64,000 bases of DNA from Opeltia flavorubescens (taxonomy: Eukaryota; Ascomycota; Lecanoromycetes; Teloschistales; Teloschistaceae): contig KE546976.1 of the NCBI GenBank assembly GCA_000442125.1, positions 620,001 through 684,000 on the forward strand, given 5' to 3'. Shown here piece after piece: positions 50,845-61,686 of this stretch. Position numbers and translations under genes: made by a program. The stretch's first letter is position 1. Each line of letters starts with the position of its first letter. The notes under the pieces are model-generated. The model was given only the letters and a program-made list of their open reading frames with translations. It was not told the DNA's origin and made no database searches.

Positions 50845-50848
50845 TAAT

Positions 50849-51146
50849 TATTACTATTAAACTATAGAAGCAGTTAGTATTTGAATCCTAGGTAGAAATT
50901 ATATAAAAGAGATAATATATTAAATTACTAGTATAGCGGGCCCTTTAAAAGGTTTAAACGGGGTTATTTAAATAATTACTACCTAGTATAAAATAAATAT
51001 ATTTTTTAGATATATAGCGATCCCTTTTACTTTCTATTAAAAAATAAAAGTTAGTTCTTTAATATATCTAAATATATACGCTATAAACAGTTTTTTTATA
51101 GTAATTCACGCTTTTAATTTGGTTTGATTGCACCTAGTATATTATT
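50849..51146 (+). repeat. Gypsy-III 3' LTR (298 bp)
   Basis: It starts TATTACTATTAAAC and ends tagtatattatt. Its outer end keeps CpA/TpG (ataaacag, attcacgc, ttggtttgattgcacc) that the 5' LTR has lost at its inner end. Confidence 0.9.
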
Positions 51147-52198
51147 TTAACTTTCGTATATTAAAGTATTATATCTAAGCTATATATTTTTATTAATCTA
51201 TTAAGCGAAAATATATTAGTTTTTTTATTTATTTTTACGCTTAAATTAAAAAAAGATTTATAGTTTAATATATACTATAAACGTTTTAAAATACTAATTT
51301 TATTATTTTTTAGTAGATTTTAAAGAAATATTTTACCTCGATCTAATAATTTTAGTAAATATCCGAAAGTTTCTCTTTAAAGTATTTATTTTTATTAATT
51401 TCCCTAATATTAAAAGTAATAATTTAGGTAATTATTTATATTTTAATAGTAACATTTTTAGAATTCTACTTACCTTAATACCTTTTAGAATACGTATCGA
51501 CCTTAAAATTAAATTTAAAATCGATTTAAAATATTTATTTAAACGTTTAAAATTCTTATTTAAACGGTTAATAAAATATTTATTATCTATTTTATACCTA
51601 AAATCCGTTTATATAGCGATAACTTGTACTATTAGCTCCTTAAAAGCCTATTTAAAATTAGTATTTTTTTATAAATTAACTAAATTTTTAACAACTTTAA
51701 AAATATTTAAGTTAAGGCTAAAATTAAAATCGCTATAGTAAAGGTAATTTTAATAATAATTAATAATAGTAATATTCTAAAACAGTTATATTTTATATAT
51801 CTATAGACGATTTTTATAAAGAAAATAATAAAAATATTATACTATCGGAGTACTTTATCTATAACTACCCAAACTATATATTTTATTTTATTAAAGATAA
51901 TAGATAACTATAAAAGAATAATTTAAATACCTATTAGGAACTATTAAATAACAATCTATTAATCTATTAAAAATTAGAATTTAATAATTAATCCTTCGCT
52001 AGTTTTATTAGTGCGGCTTAGGTTATTAAATATAATAAATATTATAACGTTTTTATATCTAAAAATAAATTCTATAATTATTTATATACGGGTTATAATA
52101 AGTAAAATAAATAAAAAACGCTTATTTCTACGTATATAATAATTACTATACTTATACTTCTAATTAAAATCGTTAAATCTATAGCTAAAAAGGATAAT
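51147..52198 (+). pseudogene. gag-like gene, C-terminal part (continued after Gypsy-III)
   Basis: After removal of Gypsy-III and one ttaac copy, the frame runs from IYN*L at 34501-34516 straight into TFVY*SIISKLYIFIN from 51152. It continues as LSENILVFLFIF, LKKDL*FNIYYKRFK and a Phe/Pro/Arg-rich stretch (51325-51400). Fungal gag-like proteins show the same order: a helical block ending in QL-F-Y and L-F, then a low-complexity Pro/Phe region. Near 52035-52130 a stretch FYNYLYTGYNK may be the remnant of a zinc knuckle, but its Cys residues are not visible. The reading frame ends at or before the hAT-like element Z. Confidence 0.62.
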
Positions 52199-52421
52199 TA
52201 GACTGGTTAGGTCGGGTCGAGTCAGGTCGGGTCGAACCCGGGTTTTTGATTTAGTAGTCGGTTCCGGATTAAATTACTAGTAAGTTAAGTTAAATCTAAA
52301 TCGAATTACTAGCGAGTCGGGTTAATTCTAGATTTTAATTCTTAAATTAAAAGTCGGATCGAGTTATAAAATTTAAACCGATAATTTAATCTAATAATTT
52401 AACTCGACCTAATTTTTCTAT
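52199..52421. mobile_element. hAT-like miniature element Z (about 222 bp)
   Basis: It begins tagactggttaggtcggg, the TIR of element Y, with repeated GGGTCG motifs in the first 45 bp. A decayed inverted counterpart (ctcgacctaatttttcta) ends near 52420. No matching 8-bp duplication was recognised, so the right end is approximate. Confidence 0.6.
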
Positions 52422-54431
52422 AAACTATACTAATAAAAATTTAAGCTTTAGAATTTAAATAAAGTTTTTACTTTATTATTATTTTTAAATTATATTATTT
52501 TTAATTTAATTATATTAATTAATAAATAAAATTTTAATAAAAAAAATTAAATAGTTTAAATTTTAAATAAATTTTATTACTAATATTAGAAGAAAATATA
52601 TGTATTTTTTTTATCTATAGTTATAATAAATATATAATATTATTAAATAGTAATAAATTTTAAATATCTAGGCTTTTTATTTAGTTTAAATATATATTAT
52701 ATTTAATTAATAATAATATCGAGTTAATCTATAAAATTAAAAATAAATTATATATTTTTATTTTAAATAATTATACGTTTTATATATATTATAATAAATT
52801 AGATGTCTATTATATATTAAAAATATAATACTAGTAATATATAAAGGTAATATATTTACTTTTAAAAAATATTATTATATAAACTTCCGTAGTTTTATAT
52901 AATATATTTAATATATTTAATTAAATATAATTAATTATAGAATTTTTATAATTATTAACTTTATAATTTAATATATTAAAAAATAATTTCTATATTAAAC
53001 GGCTAAATAGTACCTTTAAAAGTAATAATTTAATAGTTTTTTAAAATTAATAGATTTTTTATAAAACGACGATATTTAATTTAAAATAATATTATTATTA
53101 ATATTAGTTTATTTTACTATATAAATAAAGTATTATTATTTTATATTATTTTATTAATTTTTTTTTAATTAACTTTTCTATTATAATAAATTTCTTTTTT
53201 ATAATTAATTTTTACGTTATAAGTAATTACTTTTTTATTATATTTTTTATTTTATATATTCCTTTTATTTTAAATATTTATAATTTAAAATAGTTTAAAA
53301 TGGTTTTTTTTTTAATATATTAATTTCGTTAATTAAAAGTATTTCTATTACTAGATAAATTTATATTTAATAAATTTTTATAACTTAAAATTCGACTATT
53401 ATTTTATAATATATAGCTTAAAGTATTTTTAAAAATATAACTACTTTTATATAAATATAAAAAAATTAGCTCTTTATTATTTAATAAATAATTATTTTTT
53501 TATAGATTCGGATAAACTAGTAAATTACTATTTTTAATTATATATATTTTATTATTTAGATCTATCTAAAATTAGTATATAATAATATTTTAAATATATT
53601 ATTATAATATATTACTAGTATATTTCTTTTATATTTTAGTACCTAATAGTTATATAGACGTGTTTTCTATTATTATTAATAAAAATACGCGGTAATTTAA
53701 TTAATAAATAAAGTAAAAGAATAACTAGTAAAGATAAATATAATAAATATAAAATATATAAATACTTTAATTAAATAAAAGTATATTAAAGCTATTAAAT
53801 AGTACGATTTTATAGTATATAGAATAAAGAAAGTACTAGAGTTAATTAATTAATTAAGATAGGATTTTATAATTAAATTCTAATTTTTAATAAATAATTC
53901 TAAATTATATTTAAAGTTTTTATTTTAATATTAAATTATATATATTATTATATATAAAATTTTACTTTATTATATTTAATTATATTTTATTATATATTAT
54001 TATATCTCGTTCTACTAATTTATTATTAATATATAATATATAGCGATTTAATAATATAATATTAGAGGAAAAGGAATTATATATATAAATAAATATAAAT
54101 TTTTAAATCCGATTTAAAATAGTATAAAAGCTTAAAAAAACTATTATTTATTAAATAGCTAATAAAAAGGAAAAGAAAGTATTTAAATAGAATCGCCGGG
54201 TTTAAAAAAATAATTNTTAGATTATAAATAACTTATATAATAATATATTAAAGTAATATAATTTATATTTTTATTAATTATTTTTAAATATTATATTATA
54301 AAGTAAAACGGTATAAATTATAAAATTAAAAAAAAATAGTTCGGGCGGAAAAAATAGTATTATTAATTAAAAAAAAATCTATTATAATAGTACTTATTTT
54401 ATTAATAATATAATCTAGTAATATAATAAAT
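52422..54431. other. RIP-mutated DNA without recognisable content
   Basis: Very AT-rich, no long frame and no match that I can see to the elements in the rest of the window. One undetermined base at 54217. Confidence 0.6.
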
Positions 54432-54797
54432 ATAGCCGCTAATTTTAAATAGTATAAAATATTTAAAGTAGCGGAAAACGTATTAATAATAGTATTAAAA
54501 TATATAATATTAATAGTCTAGTATATTATATAATATATTATTTATAAAATAGGGTTTAATAAATTAAAGCTTACTAGTATTTAAAATTCGGAAAAGAAAT
54601 AAAATAAATTTATAAAGGAATTTAGGACTATTATAAATATAAAAGGTAAAGAAATTCTTTTACTATATACTAGCGATAACGATAGAATAATTAAAAAAGT
54701 TAATAAAAAAATAGGAGAAATTATCAAGAGGTATACTACGCGAGAAGATATAAAATTTTTAAAAAGCGATTTATATAGTAAAAATAATAATAAATAA
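54432..54797 (+). pseudogene. Unidentified protein-coding relic
   Basis: One frame reads IAANFK*YKIFKVAENV, continues to KIGFNKLKLTSI*NSEKK, then runs open from 54603 to the stop at 54795 (64 codons): FIKEFRTIINIKGKEILLLY, TSDNDRIIKKVNKKIGEII, KRYTTREDIKFLKSDLYS. The few internal stops are CAA-to-TAA type. The amphipathic, charged composition looks like real protein and not like random AT-rich translation. I do not recognise the family. It has no visible promoter or intact start. It may be part of an unlabelled transposon or a RIP-damaged gene. Confidence 0.5.
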
Positions 54798-57700
54798 AAT
54801 AATTTAAAGATTTAGAATATATTATTTTTAAATATTATTTTAGTATTTTTATTATTTAGTTTTTAATTTTATAAATTACTATTATTAAATAATTTAAAAA
54901 TTTTTAAAGTTTAAATAAGCTCTATAAATATTATAATCTTTTTTTATAAGGAAAGACTAGTAGAATTTAAAAAAAAAATCTAGTTTATTATAAATTTAAA
55001 GGCTTTAAATAACTTTTAATTTTTTTTTAATAATAAAATATAAAAATAAAATAAAATAATTAAATTCTTTTAATTATAAAAAATACGCGATTTAAATCTT
55101 CCTTTCTATTTAAATTAAAAACCCGTTTAGTATTATTTATCTAATATTTTATTAAAATTAAAGTTTGCTTATTTAAATAATATATTAAAATTTATTATAA
55201 TTTTAAAAATAAACTTTATATCTTTTTTTTAAATAATTATTTATTTTTTATAAATTACTACTAATTAAATATTTAAAGGAACTTTAGTATTTTACTCTTA
55301 ATAATATATAGGGGTAATATATTTACTATAGAATAAATTATATATATATACTTTAGCGGCCTTTTATAGTATAGCTAATACTATAAACTAAATTTGTTTA
55401 TTTTTATTTAAATAATCCGCTATTAATTCTTATACTAATTACGCGAACGGAATTTTAGAAATAATAAAATTAATCGACTTTTAATAGTAAATAATTTTAT
55501 AGAATACTATTTTTTCTAGTTTAATTAAACGTTTTACTTAAATATTATTAAATATATTATATTTAAATATATTATTTAAATATATTATTTTAATAATTTT
55601 ATTTATATTATAATTATTTAATATACTATTTTTTTTATATATAGCTTTTTTAATAGCTACTTTAATAAATTAATATTAAAATCGTTAATAATATATTAAT
55701 AAAATATATTATTTTTAATAATTAATATTATATCTTATTTATATTAGATTATAAAAATACTAGGTATTAAAATAATCGTCGAAAATAGAATAATTCCGTA
55801 GATAATAACTTACTTAAAGCTTTATAGATAGGCTAACCTATATAAAATTAGTCTATAATAAAGTTATTCTTTATTTTATTATTATTATTAATATTATTAA
55901 TTTATTTTAAATATTTACTATTTAAATACTAATATAATTTTATTATAAATACCGATTATTATATCGGAAATAGATAAGCTATAATTAATAAGATCTATTA
56001 AATATATAAGAAAATAGTATAAAGCTAGATATAATATCTATTAAAAATTTTTATTTAACGCCTAAATACGATATAATATTATAGCGTAATTTTATAATAT
56101 TAATTAATAAAGATTATTAATAAACCTAGAAGCGTTAAAAGAAAATAAATATTAGAAAATAAATAAAAATTAAAAATATTAAAAGCTTTATAATAATATA
56201 TTTAAATAATATAAATTTATTATATATTAACAATTTCTTAATTTTATACCTTAAATTAACTTTATAGATAAAAATAATTATAGAATATAAAAATCGATAA
56301 TAAATATTTAACTTTATAAATATAAATCCTAAAACTATAATATAATATATATTATATATACTAATTATTTTTATATAATTTAAAAAGTTAATTATAGATT
56401 TTATTACCTAGTAAATCCTATATTATATAAAAAATAGCGACTTAATATCTAATTTAGACGAAGTTTACTACTAGTAAAAGAATAAAATAAAAAAATTATA
56501 TTATAGCGGGGATAATATTAAAATAATTATTCTAAACCGCTTTACTATTATTTATAATAGGAGGCTAGCTATAATTAATTATAAAACGGGTAAAATATAC
56601 CTATATATATAAAATAATTATCTAGATATATATTTTATTATAAAAGTTTCTTATATTAAAAGCTCTGAAAATAGTAATAAATAAAATATACTACTAGATA
56701 GTATTATTATAATTATATTATTTTATTATATTACCTATAAAAAATATCTATATATATTAAAAGGATTTTAATTTTTATTTTTTTATTATATATTTACGGC
56801 TTTTAATTTATAGAGGTTTTATAAATAATAAATTAATAATATCTAATTAAATAAATTTAAATAGTAAATTTAATATTTTTAGAGTTATTATATATAAGAT
56901 TTATTATATAAATAAAGTTTAAAATAATTATAGTTTTAATATATAAAGTTAAAATATTATAATTATTTATTATTTTTTAATTTTAATACTATTATTATTA
57001 ATCTTCTACTATATTATTATTATATAAAATATTCGATATTTAGAAGTATATTATATAATATACGGTATATTATTATTTAAATTATAGCGCTAACTAAAGA
57101 TAATATATTAAAGTTATATATTTCGATAAATAGAATATTTATAGATTCTAGTACCTCGAAAATATTCTAGTTATAAAAAGAAATCCTTTTTTAACGCGAA
57201 GCTTAATTAAAATAGTATTATTAAAATAAATATAATAATTAATTAAATTTACTATATTAAATTAATATTTTATTAGTTTAAATATTATTTTTATTTTAAA
57301 CTAGGTATAGTCGCTTTTTAAAAAATCTATTATTTATAATATATAATAAAGCTTTTTATTCTTAAAATAATTTTTATATAATTTATAAAAAAAACTTTTT
57401 TAAACTATTATTCTAATATAGGGCTTTATATCTAATTATAGGCCTTATATATATTTTAAAAAATAATAGAGGTCTATATTATCGCTTTTTTTAATAATAA
57501 ATATATTACCGCTTTATATTATTAAAACGGAATTATTAATTATTAATAAATATTAGGTTTTCGGTTATTTATATTAAGCGTATTACTATTAAAAAAAAAG
57601 ATATGGAGTTTATTTTTTTATTTATATATAATCTAGGTTATTTTAATAAATAGTTATTTAAGTATCGATTATTATAAAAATAATTAGGAATTTAATAAAA

Positions 57701-59930
57701 GTAAATAAAACTAGAAATACGGCTTTTATAGCTAAATAAATAATAATATATTACTTTTTTCTATTATTTTTTTATATAATATATAATAGTTATATATTAC
57801 GCGAATAGGTATAATATTAAAAAATCGCTTAATTAATTACTTCTAATATAATACTTTTTAAAAATATAATTTAGAAATATTTTCTTCGTTTAATAATATA
57901 TATTTAGATTTAAAATATTTTAAAAATTTTATTAATTAAATTATTTTTATTTTTACTACTAATTTTTTCTTTTAAACTCGTCTTTAATTATTTAATTATT
58001 TAGTTATTTAATTATATATTTTTAATAGAAAGATAGAATAAATAGCTCTTTATATATAATTAAACTATTATTATTCGTTTTATTATTAATAAAATTATAT
58101 AAAAGTTTAACCTAACCTTTATAATAATTAACTATTTTCTTAAATATTAAATTTTAAATATTAAACTAAAAAGTAATTTTATTAATAATAACTTTAATAA
58201 TTAGGTTCTAAAAAAGATATAAAATTAAAATTAAAAAAAAATATTTATTTAAATATTAAACGTACTATTTATATTTTTATATTTATTATAATTATCCTAT
58301 AAATTTAATACCTGAATTTTTATTATAAAATTATAATCTTTTTTTTTAATTTTAATTTATAGAATATTCTTAAAGTTCGAGACTAGTAAATAATTAATAA
58401 AGCTAAAATTTATATTATTAGAGTATATTATTATAAATTATACGTTTAATTTTATTTTTATTTATAATAATATTAAAAGTTTAGATTATATTTATTATAT
58501 TATTAAATTTTTTTTTTAATAGTTTTAAAAGCCGCGGTCTTTTTTAATTTATTATTCGCTTTTAATTATATAATAAAATCGTTATTTAAGATAGTAAATA
58601 AGCGGTAAAAAATATTAATCTACTCTTCTAATTATTATTATTAATAATCTTTAATTTTTTTAAAAATTATAATAGCTTAAAATTTTAAACGATAAAATTT
58701 AATAGAAATAAAATAAATTTATTATAAAAGATTAATAATATCCGATTTTACTTTAATTTTTTATAGACTAGTATACTTATAAAGCTTTAAATAAAATTAT
58801 CTAATCTTTACTAGAAATAATAACTTTAATAATATTTTTTATTTAATTTTAATAAAGTTATTAAATGAAATTATTATTTAATTATATTAAATTTAACGTC
58901 GATATTTATTATAAACTATAAATTATATAATATTTAATATTTTTAGTATTAAATTATCTTTTATTACTATATTATAGATATAATAGCTTAATATAAAATA
59001 ATATTTAAAATTAAAAAAGTTAAAGATTATAAGTTTATAAAAAATCTGGATTTATTAATCGAATTAATATAAATTAATAATAATAATAATAGAATAGTAA
59101 ATAGTAAGTATAATAATATAATTAAGTAATATAAATATAAATTATATTAACTTTTAATTAGTATATATTTTTAAAGATTAATTACGCGAAAAAATAGGTT
59201 ATAAAAATTAAAAATTAATAAATAAATTTTTTATTATTTTTTTAACCGTTATTTTTTTTATATATTAGGATTTTTTAAATTTATATTAGCTATTTAACGA
59301 CGGCTATAAAAGCCCGGCTAATAATATTTAGAAATATTAGCTAGTCGAAGCTAACCTAATAATAATATAGATAAATAATAGACTCCGAGCTTATAATATA
59401 ATTCTATTCTAATATTAATATAGGATTTAATTTAACCGACGGAGGAGAAAATTAATAAAAATATTATATTTATTATATCTTTAATTATATAGCGGATTTT
59501 TTTTTATATAGACGTGGATAATAGAAAAGCGGATAATATATTCGACGATTAGAAAATAAAAATAAAAAAAATAGTATATACTAGAAAAGCTATAAAAGTA
59601 AAAATATCTAATTTTTTAATAATTAATAAAAGATCTTTAATTATTATAAAAAATAGTTTAATAAAAAAACTATATTTATAAATAACTATAAATAATTTAA
59701 ATATTATACTAGTAATATTCTAAAATTAAAAATTTTAAAAAAGCGATAGGTAATAATAAATATTAAAATATATTTATAATAACTAGAATTATTAATATTA
59801 TATTATATTATTTAATTATATAATCTAAAATCGTCGATTAAACTAATTAAAAATTATATTTATTAAAATAATAAATATTAATATTTAAATCGACCTTTTA
59901 ATAGATAATATATAAAAGTAATATATTATT
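54798..59930. other. RIP-mutated DNA without recognisable content
   Basis: No long open frame, no LTR or TIR pair and no copy of the window's three Gypsy families was found by eye. Slightly GC-richer spots near 56440-56620 and 59280-59540 suggest decayed coding DNA, but no motif could be named. Confidence 0.5.
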
Positions 59931-59939
59931 TATATTTAT

Positions 59940-60080
59940 TATATTTATAGAATTATTTTTTTTTTATATTATTTTTTTTCTTTTTACTATCCTTTTTTTT
60001 ACTAGTTTCCTCTTTTTTACTAGTTTTCTTTTTCTTATTAATTTCTTTACTATCTATTTTTTTTTAGTTTTTATTTTTTT
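59940..60080 (-). pseudogene. Lysine-rich low-complexity coding remnant
   Basis: On the minus strand the sequence reads as repeated KK(E/D)-T/S-KK units (for example TSKKEETSKKKDSKKKK). The pattern includes repeated actagtaaaaaa-type units on that strand. It may be a nuclear or nucleic-acid-binding tail, or only purine-rich low complexity. No start or domain seen. Confidence 0.3.
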
Positions 60081-61205
60081 TATAGGAATTATCTTTTTTA
60101 ATAAATATTATATTATCCTCTTTTATATAAATTTTTAAAATTTTATTCGTTTTTTTATTAATTTCTTTTAATAACCCTTCTAGATTTTATTTATAATAAA
60201 ACGATTTAATTTTCTTATTAATAATATTTATAGAACTTTTAACTATATTTTTAAATACTTTTAATTTATTTTTAAAATCTTTTAAATCTATTTTCTAAAG
60301 TTCCGCGGTATTAATATAGTAGATAATTTATTAGACAATAATATTAATAATAGAAATTATATATTTTAAAATTTTAAATAAATCCGATCGTCTAAATATA
60401 AACTAGATAAATATTTAATTTAAAAAAAATAATTATTATATATTATATTTTTTATATATATTACCTTTTTAAAGGTCTTTTTAAAGGTAATTATAATAAT
60501 ATCTACCTTTTTATTTTTTTCTATTAATATTTTAACTTTTAATTTCTATTTAAATACTAACGTTAGATAATAGTTAATAAAACTAGTAATTATATTACCC
60601 GGATATATTATTATATTTATTATTCGCTATTTTTTCATTTTTTATTTTTATTTAAACTAATATTTTTAATACTTTTTTATTTATAGACTATTTCTATTTA
60701 TTTATTTTTTTTAATTTTTTAAATCTTTTAGATATTATTATATAGTCGGTTTTTTATTATATATAAAGTTTAGCTTTATTTTTATTCTATTTTAACTCTT
60801 GTTTTCTACTAGCTATAGTTTTCGGGTTAATAAAATATAGTTTTAATTTTATAAAAAAAACTATTATAATAAAATAAATTAAGTAAAACCTTTTATATAA
60901 TAGTAAAAATTTAATTAAAATAATAAGTTTAGTTAATAAAACGGGTTTATCTATAAAGTATTAATCCGGTTAGTTTTATAGGGCTAAAGGCCTTTAACGT
61001 TAAAGCGTTTATTTTAATAATTAGAGTTAAAAATATATTACGCACGCGATTAATTTCTAGATATTTAATAAATAATTTTATTACTAGATATATTAAATTA
61101 ATTTTATTAATTATTACTATAATTAATATAATTAATATAATATATAATTCGTAAATCGTAAAATTTAAGTTTTATTTTTATATAAAAAACCGTTATATTA
61201 TACTA
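60081..61205. other. RIP-mutated DNA without recognisable content
   Basis: AT-rich and pyrimidine-rich on the plus strand to about 60780. I see no gene or repeat boundary. Confidence 0.5.
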
Positions 61206-61578
61206 GCACTGGGCCACCGTCCCATTGAGATTTTGCTGCTGGCAGCTGGCAGCTGGCANCTGGTAGGGCTGGCAACTGGTAGGGCTGCCAGCCAGCGCAG
61301 TACGGCTAAAACTTCTACGCGCTATAACGCCACCAATTTTGATCCGATTTTCGCAATTTTTGCAGCATTAGAATGCGCTCATAAAGCGCTTCAATTTGAG
61401 CTACTATGCATGCTACTGTGCATGAAACTGACGAAGTTATTTAACTGCAAAAAAAACAGCTGTTTTGGTGGTTGGGGGCACTAACCGGATTTGTGACTGC
61501 GGTCATTCGATACCAACCGATAAGGTTTATGCTTATTTCGGGTCGGGAAGCCGATAAGGGACGTTTTCCAATATATAT
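61206..61578. other. Island of normal base composition in RIP-mutated DNA (about 370 bp)
   Basis: Composition changes abruptly at about 61206 and again at about 61578. CpA/TpG are common. The first 90 bp hold a tandem run of ctggcag-type units (about 61273 backwards to 61240) and a perfect 8-bp inverted repeat ggctggca/tgccagcc (about 61268-61294). An 83-codon frame (61233-61484) crosses the island but begins in the tandem repeat and shows no domain. One undetermined base at 61259. No clear TIR or target duplication could be fixed. It may be a short, recently inserted or low-copy element that escaped RIP. Confidence 0.5.
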
Positions 61579-61606
61579 ATGATTAATTTAGTAAATTTTA
61601 TTAATA

Positions 61607-61686
61607 TCTCCTATAGTTTAGTGGTTATAATTTTTAGGTATATTTATTATATCCTAGAGGTTCTAGATTCGAATTTTAATAGGAGT
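61607..61686 (+). tRNA. tRNA-like relic (tRNA pseudogene or SINE head)
   Basis: A cloverleaf can be drawn. Acceptor strands are tctccta (61607-61613) and taggagt (61680-61686), pairing at six of seven positions. Positions 8-9 are TA and the D-arm A box is gtttagtggttataat. The anticodon stem is ttagg/cctag around a 14-base loop (a 7-base loop plus about 7 extra bases). The variable loop is aggtt, and the T arm is ctaga/tttaa around ttcgaat. The unusual loop and C-to-T-like pairing losses mean that the anticodon cannot be named. RIP requires duplication, so this was probably a dispersed repeat. Confidence 0.45.

Larger units (their letters stand above)
47571..50848 (+). other. Gypsy-III long 3' region of unknown content (about 3.3 kb)
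   Basis: This lies between the chromodomain and the 3' LTR. It holds the 25-bp tandem repeat (47849-47898), short direct repeats near 48230-48435 and a perfect hairpin (48546-48592). The remainder, 48600-50830, is RIP-mutated with short frames that I cannot assign. It may be a further insertion whose ends I did not find, or an accessory 3' region as in Gypsy-I. One undetermined base at 48123. Confidence 0.5.
34518..51146 (+). mobile_element. Gypsy-III: RIP-mutated chromodomain LTR retrotransposon with nested insertions
   Basis: Ends are two LTRs (34518-34814, 50849-51146) and the target duplication ttaac (34513-34517, 51147-51151). Removing it restores one reading frame of the gag-like host gene. 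After subtraction of the solo LTR (36124-36380) and Gypsy-II copy 3 (40154-47341) the element is about 9.2 kb, long for a chromovirus; the excess lies between chromodomain and 3' LTR. Order: gag region, RT, RNase H, integrase, chromodomain. Confidence 0.88.

Noticed and set aside
59280-59700. Possible large transposon recombinase gene
   Set aside because: Only fragmentary charged peptides are readable and no catalytic motif can be named, so no call was made.
61233-61484. 83-codon open frame in the normal-composition island
   Set aside because: It starts within a tandem repeat, contains an undetermined base, has no domain and exists mainly because the island is not AT-saturated. Not called as a gene.
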